Shown here: positions 12,482 through 25,122 of the stretch, in pieces
Layout: each line of letters begins with the position of its first letter
Numbering within the stretch: the first letter of the stretch is position 1
Origin: Ligustrum vulgare
Lineage: Eukaryota > Streptophyta > Magnoliopsida > Lamiales > Oleaceae
Reading direction: 5' to 3'
Length of the DNA stretch: 64,000 nucleotides
Assembly (NCBI GenBank): GCA_963555705.1
Contig: OY743171.1
Coordinates: 27,150,852 to 27,214,851, forward strand
Translations under genes and position numbers: made by a program
Notes under the pieces: model-generated
Databases searched by the model: none
What the model saw: only the letters and a program-made list of their open reading frames with translations
What the model was told of the DNA's origin: nothing

Positions 12482-12571
12482 AATTATTCCTGAAAAGGGA
12501 GTTCCAAATCCTAAGGGTTTATTATACTAAAAAAAAAATAGTCTCAATTTCTAATTGAAAAAAAATTGATT
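12218..12571. repeat. Reference A monomer
   Basis: Representative copy of monomer A. In the phase used here it starts at TTAAAAAATCTGACTC and ends just before CACAATACTTGCGGG. Diagnostic A features are CTTCGTCGACCATAA near the start, CTTCACGTAGTTGTAC in the middle (where B has CACGTG), TATTGGAGAGAACCGTGG, and a variable A-run of about 9-12 bases before TAGTCTCAATTTC. It aligns along its length with B, with scattered substitutions. B carries about 22 extra bases at its left edge. In this copy the minus strand is open from 12481 to 12218 (see separate entry). Confidence 0.9.
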
Positions 12572-12965
12572 CACAATACTTGCGGGTTTTCAATTTCAAA
12601 TTGCATCCCTTGGTCGTCTTAGACCATAATTTTGACTCCATCCTTCTTCCCACATATCATTTCTTATATAATGCCCTTTTGACACGTTTTGAAAACTCTT
12701 GTGTGGTTTGAATAATGTCTTTCTTCACGTGGTTGTACTTTTATTAAGTAGTGCATTATTCACGTAGTTGTACTTTTCTAAGTAGTGCATTCTCTCGGTG
12801 TTTTTATCATTGCTTATTCTACCAATGAACCATTTCAATTGTCCAAAGTGTATTGGAGAGAACCGTGGAAGTCCCAAAATTATTCCTGAAAAGGGAGTTC
12901 CAAATCCTAAGGGTTTATTATACTAAAAAAAATAGTCTCAATTTCTAATTGAAAAAAAATTGATT
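12572..12965. repeat. Reference C monomer (B/A hybrid, ~394 bp)
   Basis: Hybrid unit. The left part is B-type: CACAATACTTGCGGG, GTCTTAGACC, CACGTGGTTGTACTTTTATT. At 12759-12761 it changes to A-type sequence, beginning TTCACGTAGTTGTAC and continuing through GAACCGTGG. B normally reads GCATTATTCTCTTGG at this point and A reads TTTCTTCACGTAG, so the join shares TTC. Because the A part starts 35 bp earlier in register, CACGT.GTTGTACTTTT..TAAGTAGTGCATT occurs twice in succession. C therefore has to follow an A (or C) end and precede a B (or C) start. Confidence 0.9.
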
Positions 12966-13311
12966 CACAATACTTGCGGGTTTTCAATTTCAAATTGCAT
13001 CCCTTGGTCGTCTTCGACCACAATTTTGACTCCATCCTTCTCTTCCCACATATCATTTCTTATACAATGCCCTTTTGACACGTTTTGAAAACTCTTGTGT
13101 GGTTTGAATAATGTCTTTCTTCACGTGGTTGCACTTTCATTAAGTAGTGCATTATTCTCTTGGTGTCTTAATCATAGCTTATTCTACCAACGAACGATTT
13201 CAATTGTCTAAATTGCATTGAAAGGAACACTGAAAGCCCCAAAACTATTCTTGAAAACAGAATTCCAAATCCAAAGGGTTTCTACTCAAAAAAAGAGTCT
13301 CAATCTCTAAC
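12966..13311. repeat. Reference B monomer
   Basis: Representative copy of monomer B, preceding the A unit at 13312. Diagnostic features are CACAATACTTGCGGG at the start, GACACGTTTTGAAAACTC, a perfect CACGTG palindrome in CTTCACGTGGTTG, TTCTCTTGGTGTCTTAATC, an EcoRI-type GAATTC in AACAGAATTCCAAATCC, and GAGTCTCAATCTCTAAC at the end. Copies following a C unit in segments 1 and early 2 often carry CTTCTCTTCCCAC (2 bp longer) and GACCACAATTTT. Copies directly following A usually have CTTCTTCCCAC and GACCATAATTTT. Confidence 0.9.
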
Positions 13312-16300
13312 TTAAAAAATCTGACTCAAAAATTGAGTCCCCAGGTCTTCGTCGACCATAATTTTTCCTCCAACCTTCTTCCCACATATCATTTCTTTTA
13401 TAATGCCATTTTTAACATGTTCTTGCAGTCTTGTCTGGTACGAATAATGTCTTTCTTCACGTAGTTGTACTTTTTCTAAGTAGTGCATTCTCTCGGTGTT
13501 TTTATCATTGCTTATTCTACCAATGAACCATTTCAATTGTCCAAAGTGTATTGGAGAGAACCGTGGAAGTCCCAAAATTATTCCTGAAAAGGGAGTTCCA
13601 AATCCTAAGGGTTTATTATACTAAAAAAAAAATAGTCTCAATTTCTAATTGAAAAAAAATTGATTCACAATACTTGCGGGTTTTCAATTTCAAATTGCAT
13701 CCCTTGGTCGTCTTAGACCATAATTTTGACTCCATCCTTCTTCCCACATATCATTTCTTATATAATGCCCTTTTGACACGTTTTGAAAACTCTTGTGTGG
13801 TCTGAATAATGTCTTTCTTCACGTGGTTGCACTTTTATTAAGTAGTGCATTATTCTCTTGGTGTCTTAATCATAGCTTATTCTACTAACGAACGATTTCA
13901 ATTGTCTAAATTGCATTGAAAGGAACACTGAAAGTCCCAAAACTATTCTTGAAAACAGAATTCCAAATCCAAAGGGTTTCTACTCAAAAAAAGAGTCTCA
14001 ATCTCTAACTTAAAAAATCTGACTCAAAAATTGAGTCCCCAGGTCTTCGTCGACCATAATTTTTCCTCCAACCTTCTTCCCACATATCATTTGTTTTATA
14101 ATGTCATTTTTAACATGTTCTTGCAGTCTTGTCTGGTACGAATAATGTCTTTCTTCACGTAGTTGTACTTTTTCTAAGTAGTGCATTCTCTCGGTGTTTT
14201 TATCATTGCTTATTCTACCAATGAACCATTTCAATTGTCCAAAGTGTATTGGAGAGAACCGTGGAAGTCCCAAAATTATTCCTGAAAAGGGAGTTCCAAA
14301 TCCTAAGGGTTTATTATACTAAAAAAAAAATAGTCTCAATTTCTAATTGAAAAAAAATTGATTCACAATACTTGCGGGTTTTCAATTTCAAATTGCATCC
14401 CTTGGTCGTCTTAGACCATAATTTTGACTCCATCCTTCTTCCCACATATCATTTCGTATATAATGCCCTTTTGACACGTTTTGAAAACTCTTGTGTGGTT
14501 TGAATAATGTCTTTCTTCACGTGGTTGTACTTTTATTAAGTAGTCCATTATTCACGTAGTTGTACTTTTCTAAGTAGTGCATTCTCTCGGTGTTTTTATC
14601 ATTGCTTATTCTTCCAATGAACCATTTCAATTGTCCAAAGTGTATTGGAGAGAACCGTGGAAGTCCCAAAATTATTCCTGAAAAGGGAGTTCCAAATCCT
14701 AAGGGTTTATTATACTAAAAAAAATAGTCTCAATTTCTAATTGAAAAAAAAAATTGATTCACAATAATTGCGGGTTTTCAATTTTAAATTGCATCCCTTG
14801 GTCGTCTTAGACCATAATTTTGACTCCATCCTTCTTCCCACATATCATTTCTTTTATAATGCCCTTTTGACACGTTTTGAAAACTCTTGTGTGGTTTGAA
14901 TAATGTCTTTCTTCACGTGGTTGCACTTTTATTAAATAGTGCATTATTCTCTTGGTGTCTTAATCATAGCTTATTCTACTGACGAACGATTTCAATTGTC
15001 TAAATTGCATTGAAAGGAACACTGAAAGCCCCAAAACTATTCTTGAAAACAGAATTCCAAATCCAAAGGGTTTCTACTCAAAAAAAGAGTCTCAATCTCT
15101 AACTTAAAAAATCTGACTCAAAAATTGAGTCCCCAGGTCTTCGTCGACCATAATTTTTCCTCCAACCTTCTTCCCACATATCATTTCTTTTATAATGCCA
15201 TTTTTAACATGTTCTTGCAGTCTTGTCTGGTACGAATAATGTCTTTCTTCACGTAGTTGTACTTTTTCTAAGTAGTGCATTCTCTCGGTGTTTTTATCAT
15301 TGCTTATTCTACCAATGAACCATTTCAATTGTCCAAAGTGTATTGGAGAGAACCGTGGAAGTCCCAAAATTATTCCTGAAAAGGGAGTTCCAAATCCTAA
15401 GGGTTTATTATACTAAAAAAAAAATAGTCTCAATTTCTAATTGAAAAAAAATTGATTCACAATACTTGCGGGTTTTCAATTTCAAATTGCATCCCTTGGT
15501 CGTCTTAGACCATAATTTTGACTCCATCCTTCTTCCCACATATCATTTCTTATATAATGCCCTTTTGACACGTTTTGAAAACTCTTGTGTGGTCTGAATA
15601 ATGTCTTTCTTCACGTGGTTGCACTTTTATTAAGTAGTGCATTATTCTCTTGGTGTCTTAATCATAGCTTATTCTACTAACGAACGATTTCAATTGTCTA
15701 AATTGCATTGAAAGGAACACTGAAAGTCCCAAAACTATTCTTGAAAACAGAATTCCAAATCCAAAGGGTTTCTACTCAAAAAAAGAGTCTCAATCTCTAA
15801 CTTAAAAAATCTGACTCAAAAATTGAGTCCCCAGGTCTTCGTCGACCATAATTTTTCCTCCAACCTTCTTCCCACATATCATTTGTTTTATAATGTCATT
15901 TTTAACATGTTCTTGCAGTCTTGTCTGGTACGAATAATGTCTTTCTTCACGTAGTTGTACTTTTTCTAAGTAGTGCATTCTCTCGGTGTTTTTATCATTG
16001 CTTATTCTACCAATGAACCATTTCAATTGTCCAAAGTGTATTGGAGAGAACCGTGGAAGTCCCAAAATTATTCCTGAAAAGGGAGTTCCAAATCCTAAGG
16101 GTTTATTATACTAAAAAAAAAATAGTCTCAATTTCTAATTGAAAAAAAATTGATTCACAATACTTGCGGGTTTTCAATTTCAAATTGCATCCCTTGGTCG
16201 TCTTAGACCATAATTTTGACTCCATCCTTCTTCCCACATATCATTTCTTATATAATGCCCTTTTGACACGTTTTGAAAACTCTTGTGTGGTCTGAATAAT

Positions 16301-16944
16301 GTCTTTCTTCACGTGGTTGCACTTTTATTAAGTAGTGCATTATTCTCTTGGTGTCTTAATCATAGCTTATTCTACTAACGAACGATTTCAATTGTCTAAA
16401 TTGCATTGAAAGGAACACTGAAAGTCCCAAAACTATTCTTGAAAACAGAATTCCAAATCCAAAGGGTTTCTACTCAAAAAAAGAGTCTCAATCTCTAACT
16501 TAAAAAATCTGACTCAAAAATTGAGTCCCCAGGTCTTCGTCGACCATAATTTTTCCTCCAACCTTCTTCCCACATATCATTTGTTTTATAATGTCATTTT
16601 TAACATGTTCTTGCAGTCTTGTCTGGTACGAATAATGTCTTTCTTCACGTAGTTGTACTTTTTCTAAGTAGTGCATTCTCTCGGTGTTTTTATCATTGCT
16701 TATTCTACCAATGAACCATTTCAATTGTCCAAAGTGTATTGGAGAGAACCGTGGAAGTCCCAAAATTATTCCTGAAAAGGGAGTTCCAAATCCTAAGGGT
16801 TTATTATACTAAAAAAAAAATAGTCTCAATTTCTAATTGAAAAAAAATTGATTCACAATACTTGCGGGTTTTCAATTTCAAATTGCATCCCTTGGTCGTC
16901 TTAGACCATAATTTTGACTCCATCCTTCTTCCCACATATCATTT
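13312..16944. repeat. 1792-bp and 698-bp local duplications
   Basis: Two private markers track this duplication. A GGTCTGAATAATG variant in B occurs at about 13800, 15592 and 16290. In A, CATTTGTTTTATAATGTCA follows the TTCCCACATAT stretch in the units at 14010, 15802 and 16500. The spacings are 1792 and 698 bp, so a 1792-bp segment (A-B-A-C-B) was duplicated and its A-B part was then copied once more. The order over the segment is A-B, A-C-B, A-B, A-B, A-C(start). Confidence 0.8.
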
Positions 16945-18738
16945 CGTATATAATGCCCTTTTGACACGTTTTGAAAACTCTTGTGTGGTTTGAATAATGT
17001 CTTTCTTCACGTGGTTGTACTTTTATTAAGTAGTCCATTATTCACGTAGTTGTACTTTTCTAAGTAGTGCATTCTCTCGGTGTTTTTATCATTGCTTATT
17101 CTTCCAATGAACCATTTCAATTGTCCAAAGTGTATTGGAGAGAACCGTGGAAGTCCCAAAATTATTCCTGAAAAGGGAGTTCCAAATCCTAAGGGTTTAT
17201 TATACTAAAAAAAATAGTCTCAATTTCTAATTGAAAAAAAAAATTGATTCACAATAATTGCGGGTTTTCAATTTTAAATTGCATCCCTTGGTCGTCTTAG
17301 ACCATAATTTTGACTCCATCCTTCTTCCCACATATCATTTCTTTTATAATGCCCTTTTGACACGTTTTGAAAACTCTTGTGTGGTTTGAATAATGTCTTT
17401 CTTCACGTGGTTGCACTTTTATTAAATAGTGCATTATTCTCTTGGTGTCTTAATCATAGCTTATTCTACTGACGAACGATTTCAATTGTCTAAATTGCAT
17501 TGAAAGGAACACTGAAAGCCCCAAAACTATTCTTGAAAACAGAATTCCAAATCCAAAGGGTTTCTACTCAAAAAAAGAGTCTCAATCTCTAACTTAAAAA
17601 ATCTGACTCAAAAATTGAGTCCCCAGGTCTTCGTCGACCATAATTTTTCCTCCAACCTTCTTCCCACATATCATTTCTTTTATAATGCCATTTTTAACAT
17701 GTTCTTGCAGTCTTGTCTGGTACGAATAATGTCTTTCTTCACGTAGTTGTACTTTTTCTAAGTAGTGCATTCTCTCGGTGTTTTTATCATTGCTTATTCT
17801 ACCAATGAACCATTTCAATTGTCCAAAGTGTATTGGAGAGAACCGTGGAAGTCCCAAAATTATTCCTGAAAAGGGAGTTCCAAATCCTAAGGGTTTATTA
17901 TACTAAAAAAAAAATAGTCTCAATTTCTAATTGAAAAAAAATTGATTCACAATACTTGCGGGTTTTCAATTTCAAATTGCATCCCTTGGTCGTCTTAGAC
18001 CATAATTTTGACTCCATCCTTCTTCCCACATATCATTTCTTATACAATGCCCTTTTGACACGTTTTGAAAACTCTTGTGTGGTTTGAATAATGTCTTTCT
18101 TCACGTGGTTGCACTTTCATTAAGTAGTGCATTATTCTCTTGGTGTCTTAATCATAGCTTATTCTACCAACGAACGATTTCAATTGTCTAAATTGCATTG
18201 AAAGGAACACTGAAAGCCCCAAAACTATTCTTGAAAACAGAATTCCAAATCCAAAGGGTTTCTACTCATAAAAAGTGTCTCAATCTCTAACTTAAAAAAT
18301 CTGACTCAAAAATTGCATCCCCTGGTCTTCGTCAACCATAATTTTTCCTCCAACCTTCTTCCCACATATCATTTCTTTTATAATGCCATTTTTAACATGT
18401 TCTTGCAGTCTTGTCTGGTACGAATAATGTCTTTCTTCACGTAGTTGTACTTTTTCTAAGTAGTGCATTCTCTCGGTGTTTTTATCATTGCTTATTCTAC
18501 CAATGAACCATTTCAATTGTCCAAAGTTTATTGGAGAGAACCGTGGAAGTCCCAAAATTATTCCTGAAAAGGGAGTTCCAAATCCTAAGGGTTTATTATA
18601 CTAAAAAAAAAAATAGTCTCAATTTCTAATTGAAAAAAAAATTGATTCACAATACTTGCGGGTTTTCAATTTTAAATTGCATCCCTTGGTCGTCTTAGAC
18701 CATAATTTTGACTCCATCCTTCTTCCCACATATCATTT
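16945..18738. repeat. Nested block X, copy 1 (1794 bp)
   Basis: First of three nearly identical 1794-bp blocks, placed from the variant CATTTCGTATATAATG (other copies have CTTATATAATG or CTTTTATAATG). It contains the main part of a C unit whose junction reads TAGTCCATTATTC, and the A units at 17594 and 18292. The latter has a GTCAACCATAA variant and AAAGTTTATTGGAG. The boundaries are uncertain within the surrounding identical sequence. Confidence 0.8.
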
Positions 18739-21534
18739 CTTTTATAATGCCCTTTTGACACGTTTTGAAAACTCTTGTGTGGTTTGAATAATGTCTTTCT
18801 TCACGTGGTTGCACTTTTATTAAATAGTGCATTATTCTCTTGGTGTCTTAATCATAGCTTATTCTACTGACGAACGATTTCAATTGTCTAAATTGCATTG
18901 AAAGGAACACTGAAAGCCCCAAAACTATTCTTGAAAACAGAATTCCAAATCCAAAGGGTTTCTACTCAAAAAAAGAGTCTCAATCTCTAACTTAAAAAAT
19001 CTGACTCAAAAATTGAGTCCCCAGGTCTTCGTCGACCATAATTTTTCCTCCAACCTTCTTCCCACATATCATTTCTTTTATAATGCCATTTTTAACATGT
19101 TCTTGCAGTCTTGTCTGGTACGAATAATGTCTTTCTTCACGTAGTTGTACTTTTTCTAAGTAGTGCATTCTCTCGGTGTTTTTATCATTGCTTATTCTAC
19201 CAATGAACCATTTCAATTGTCCAAAGTGTATTGGAGAGAACCGTGGAAGTCCCAAAATTATTCCTGAAAAGTGAGTTCCAAATCCTAAGGGTTTATTATA
19301 CTAAAAAAAAAATAGTCTTAATTTCTAATTGAAAAAAAATTGATTCACAATACTTGCGGGTTTTCAATTTCAAATTGCATCCCTTGGTCGTCTTAGACCA
19401 TAATTTTGACTCCATCCTTCTTCCCACATATCATTTCTTATATAATGCCCTTTTGACACGTTTTGAAAACTCTTGTGTGGTTTGAATAATGTCTTTGTTC
19501 ACGTGGTTGCACTTTTATTAAGTAGTGCATTATTCTCTTGGTGTCTTAATCATAGCTTATTCTACTAACGAACGATTTCATTTGTCTAAATTGCATTGAA
19601 AGGAACACTGAAAGCCCCAAAACTATTCTTGAAAACAGAATTCCAAATCCAAAGGATTTCTACTCAAAAAAAGAGTCTCAATCTCTAACTTAAAAAATCT
19701 AACTCAAAAATTGAGTCCCCAGGTCTTCGTCGACCTTAATTTTTCCTCCAACCTTCTTTCCACATATCATTTCTTTTATAATGCCATTTTTAACATGTTT
19801 CTGCAGTCTTTTCTGGTATGAATAATGTCTTTCTTCACGTAGTTGTACTTTTTCTAAGTAGTGCATTCTCTCGGTGTTTTTATCATTGCTTATTCTACCA
19901 ATGAACCATTTCAATTGTCCAAAGTGTATTGGAGAGAACCGTGGAAGTCCCAAAATTATTCCTGAAAAGGGAGTTCCAAATCCTAAGGGTTTATTATACT
20001 AAAAAAAAAAATAGTCTCAATTTCTAATTGAAAAAAAATTGATTCACAATACATGCGGGTTTTCAATTTCAAATTGCATCCCTTGGTCGTCTTAGACCAT
20101 AATTTTGACTCCATCCTTCTCTTCCCACATATCATTTCTTATACAATGCCTTTTTGACACGTTTTGAAAACTCTTGTGTGGTTTTAATAATGTCTTTCTT
20201 CACGTGGTTGTACTTTTATTAAGTAGTGCATTATTCTCTTGGTGTCTTAATCATAGCTTATTCTACCAACGAACGATTTCAATTGTCTAAATTGCATTGA
20301 AAGGAACACTGAAAGCCCCAAAACTATTCCTGAAAACAGAATTCCAAATCCAATGGGTTTCTACTCAAAAAAAGAGTCTCAATCTCTAACTTAAAAAATC
20401 TGACCCAAAAATTGCATCCCCTGGTCTTCGTCGACCATAATTTTTCCTCCAACCTTCTTCCCACATATCATTTCTTTTATAATGCCATTTTTAACATGTT
20501 CTTGCAGTCTTGTCTGGTACGAATAATGTCTTTCTTCACGTAGTTGTACTTTTTCTAAGTAGTGCATTCTTTCGGTGTTTTTATCATTGCTTATTCTACC
20601 AATGAACCATTTCAATTGTCCAAAGTGTATTGGAGAGAACAGTGGAAGTCCCAAAATTATTCCTGAAAAGGGAGTTCCCAATCCTAAGGATTTATTATAC
20701 TAAAAAAAAAAGTCTCAATTTCTAATTGAAAAAAAACTGATTCACAATACTTGCGGGTTTTCAATTTCAAATTGCATCCCTTGGTCGTCTTCGACCACAA
20801 TTTCGACTCCATCCTTCTCTTCCCACATATCATTTCTTATACAATGCCCTGTTGACACGTTTTGAAATCTCTTGTGTGGTTTGAATAATGTCTTTCTTCA
20901 CGTGGTTGTACTTTTATTAAGTAGTGCATTATTCTGTTGGTGTCTTAATCATAGCTTATTCTACCAACGAACGATTTCAATTGTCTAAATTGCATTGAAA
21001 GGAACACTGAAAGCCCCAAAACTATTCTTGAAAACAGAATTCCAAATCCAAAGGGTTTCTACTCAAAAAAAGAGTCTCAATCTCTAACTTAAAAAATCTG
21101 ACTCAAAAATTGCATCCCCTGGTCTTCGTCCACCATAATTTTTCCTCCAACCTTCTTCCCACATATCTTTTCTTTTATAATGCCATTTTTAACATGTTCT
21201 TGCAGTTTTGTCTGGTACGAATAATGTCTTTCTTCACGTAGTTGTACTTTTTCTAAGTAGTGCATTCTCTCGGTGTTTTTATCATTGCTTATTCTACCAA
21301 TGAACCATTTCAATTGTCCAAAGTGTATTGGAGAGAACCGTGGAAGTCCCAAAATTATTCCTGAAAAGGGAGTTCCAAATCCTAAGGGTTTATTATACTA
21401 AAAAAAAAAATATTCTCAATTTCTAATTGAAAAAAAATTGATTCACAATACTTGCGGGTTTTCAATTTTAAATTGCATCCCTTGGTCGTCTTAGACCATA
21501 ATTTTGACTCCATCCTTCTTCCCACATATCATTT
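18739..21534. repeat. Nested block Y, copy 1 (2796 bp)
   Basis: Block of four A-B dimers with no C. Private markers include CGACCTTAATTTT and TTCTTTCCACATATC in the A unit near 19690, GACCCAAAAATTGC with CATTCTTTCGG in the unit at 20391, and GTCCACCATAA with CACATATCTTTTC in the unit at 21089. All recur 6384 bp downstream in copy 2. One difference is GTCTTTGTTCAC near 19494 against GTCTTTCTTCAC near 25878. Confidence 0.8.
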
Positions 21535-23328
21535 CGTATATAATGCCCTTTTGACACGTTTTGAAAACTCTTGTGTGGTTTGAATAATGTCTTTCTTCAC
21601 GTGGTTGTACTTTTATTAAGTAGTCCATTATTCACGTAGTTGTACTTTTCTAAGTAGTGCATTCTCTCGGTGTTTTTATCATTGCTTATTCTTCCAATGA
21701 ACCATTTCAATTGTCCAAAGTGTATTGGAGAGAACCGTGGAAGTCCCAAAATTATTCCTGAAAAGGGAGTTCCAAATCCTAAGGGTTTATTATACTAAAA
21801 AAAATAGTCTCAATTTCTAATTGAAAAAAAAAATTGATTCACAATAATTGCGGGTTTTCAATTTTAAATTGCATCCCTTGGTCGTCTTAGACCATAATTT
21901 TGACTCCATCCTTCTTCCCACATATCATTTCTTTTATAATGCCCTTTTGACACGTTTTGAAAACTCTTGTGTGGTTTGAATAATGTCTTTCTTCACGTGG
22001 TTGCACTTTTATTAAATAGTGCATTATTCTCTTGGTGTCTTAATCATAGCTTATTCTACTGACGAACGATTTCAATTGTCTAAATTGCATTGAAAGGAAC
22101 ACTGAAAGCCCCAAAACTATTCTTGAAAACAGAATTCCAAATCCAAAGGGTTTCTACTCAAAAAAAGAGTCTCAATCTCTAACTTAAAAAATCTGACTCA
22201 AAAATTGAGTCCCCAGGTCTTCGTCGACCATAATTTTTCCTCCAACCTTCTTCCCACATATCATTTCTTTTATAATGCCATTTTTAACATGTTCTTGCAG
22301 TCTTGTCTGGTACGAATAATGTCTTTCTTCACGTAGTTGTACTTTTTCTAAGTAGTGCATTCTCTCGGTGTTTTTATCATTGCTTATTCTACCAATGAAC
22401 CATTTCAATTGTCCAAAGTGTATTGGAGAGAACCGTGGAAGTCCCAAAATTATTCCTGAAAAGGGAGTTCCAAATCCTAAGGGTTTATTATACTAAAAAA
22501 AAAATAGTCTCAATTTCTAATTGAAAAAAAATTGATTCACAATACTTGCGGGTTTTCAATTTCAAATTGCATCCCTTGGTCGTCTTAGACCATAATTTTG
22601 ACTCCATCCTTCTTCCCACATATCATTTCTTATACAATGCCCTTTTGACACGTTTTGAAAACTCTTGTGTGGTTTGAATAATGTCTTTCTTCACGTGGTT
22701 GCACTTTCATTAAGTAGTGCATTATTCTCTTGGTGTCTTAATCATAGCTTATTCTACCAACGAACGATTTCAATTGTCTAAATTGCATTGAAAGGAACAC
22801 TGAAAGCCCCAAAACTATTCTTGAAAACAGAATTCCAAATCCAAAGGGTTTCTACTCATAAAAAGTGTCTCAATCTCTAACTTAAAAAATCTGACTCAAA
22901 AATTGCATCCCCTGGTCTTCGTCAACCATAATTTTTCCTCCAACCTTCTTCCCACATATCATTTCTTTTATAATGCCATTTTTAACATGTTCTTGCAGTC
23001 TTGTCTGGTACGAATAATGTCTTTCTTCACGTAGTTGTACTTTTTCTAAGTAGTGCATTCTCTCGGTGTTTTTATCATTGCTTATTCTACCAATGAACCA
23101 TTTCAATTGTCCAAAGTTTATTGGAGAGAACCGTGGAAGTCCCAAAATTATTCCTGAAAAGGGAGTTCCAAATCCTAAGGGTTTATTATACTAAAAAAAA
23201 AAATAGTCTCAATTTCTAATTGAAAAAAAAATTGATTCACAATACTTGCGGGTTTTCAATTTTAAATTGCATCCCTTGGTCGTCTTAGACCATAATTTTG
23301 ACTCCATCCTTCTTCCCACATATCATTT
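21535..23328. repeat. Nested block X, copy 2
   Basis: Same content as 16945-18738 at an offset of 4590 bp, which is the combined length of X and Y. It includes the TAGTCCATTATTC hybrid junction (21631) and the GTCAACCATAA A unit (22882). It is followed directly by a third X copy at an offset of 1794 bp. Confidence 0.8.
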
Positions 23329-25122
23329 CGTATATAATGCCCTTTTGACACGTTTTGAAAACTCTTGTGTGGTTTGAATAATGTCTTTCTTCACGTGGTT
23401 GTACTTTTATTAAGTAGTCCATTATTCACGTAGTTGTACTTTTCTAAGTAGTGCATTCTCTCGGTGTTTTTATCATTGCTTATTCTTCCAATGAACCATT
23501 TCAATTGTCCAAAGTGTATTGGAGAGAACCGTGGAAGTCCCAAAATTATTCCTGAAAAGGGAGTTCCAAATCCTAAGGGTTTATTATACTAAAAAAAATA
23601 GTCTCAATTTCTAATTGAAAAAAAAAATTGATTCACAATAATTGCGGGTTTTCAATTTTAAATTGCATCCCTTGGTCGTCTTAGACCATAATTTTGACTC
23701 CATCCTTCTTCCCACATATCATTTCTTTTATAATGCCCTTTTGACACGTTTTGAAAACTCTTGTGTGGTTTGAATAATGTCTTTCTTCACGTGGTTGCAC
23801 TTTTATTAAATAGTGCATTATTCTCTTGGTGTCTTAATCATAGCTTATTCTACTGACGAACGATTTCAATTGTCTAAATTGCATTGAAAGGAACACTGAA
23901 AGCCCCAAAACTATTCTTGAAAACAGAATTCCTAATCCAAAGGGTTTCTACTCAAAAAAAGAGTCTCAATCTCTAACTTAAAAAATCTGACTCAAAAATT
24001 GAGTCCCCAGGTCTTCGTCGACCATAATTTTTCCTCCAACCTTCTTCCCACATATCATTTCTTTTATAATGCCATTTTTAACATGTTCTTGCAGTCTTGT
24101 CTGGTACGAATAATGTCTTTCTTCACGTAGTTGTACTTTTTCTAAGTAGTGCATTCTCTCGGTGTTTTTATCATTGCTTATTCTACCAATGAACCATTTC
24201 AATTGTCCAAAGTGTATTGGAGAGAACCGTGGAAGTCCCAAAATTATTCCTGAAAAGGGAGTTCCAAATCCTAAGGGTTTATTATACTAAAAAAAAAATA
24301 GTCTCAATTTCTAATTGAAAAAAAATTGATTCACAATACTTGCGGGTTTTCAATTTCAAATTGCATCCCTTGGTCGTCTTAGACCATAATTTTGACTCCA
24401 TCCTTCTTCCCACATATCATTTCTTATACAATGCCCTTTTGACACGTTTTGAAAACTCTTGTGTGGTTTGAATAATGTCTTTCTTCACGTGGTTGCACTT
24501 TCATTAAGTAGTGCATTATTCTCTTGGTGTCTTAATCATAGCTTATTCTACCAACGAACGATTTCAATTGTCTAAATTGCATTGAAAGGAACACTGAAAG
24601 CCCCAAAACTATTCTTGAAAACAGAATTCCAAATCCAAAGGGTTTCTACTCATAAAAAGTGTCTCAATCTCTAACTTAAAAAATCTGACTCAAAAATTGC
24701 ATCCCCTGGTCTTCGTCAACCATAATTTTTCCTCCAACCTTCTTCCCACATATCATTTCTTTTATAATGCCATTTTTAACATGTTCTTGCAGTCTTGTCT
24801 GGTACGAATAATGTCTTTCTTCACGTAGTTGTACTTTTTCTAAGTAGTGCATTCTCTCGGTGTTTTTATCATTGCTTATTCTACCAATGAACCATTTCAA
24901 TTGTCCAAAGTTTATTGGAGAGAACCGTGGAAGTCCCAAAATTATTCCTGAAAAGGGAGTTCCAAATCCTAAGGGTTTATTATACTAAAAAAAAAAATAG
25001 TCTCAATTTCTAATTGAAAAAAAAATTGATTCACAATACTTGCGGGTTTTCAATTTTAAATTGCATCCCTTGGTCGTCTTAGACCATAATTTTGACTCCA
25101 TCCTTCTTCCCACATATCATTT
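23329..25122. repeat. Nested block X, copy 3
   Basis: Offset 6384 bp from copy 1 and 1794 bp from copy 2. A private change, GAATTCCTAATCC near 23930, is absent from the other two copies. That indicates a few substitutions since duplication. It leads into the second Y block. Confidence 0.8.

Noticed and set aside
12966..13311. CENP-B box-like motif in B (TTCGTTGG on the minus strand)
   Set aside because: Only the first half fits. The required A and CGGG positions are absent, and many B copies have further changes in it. It does not support centromere identity.
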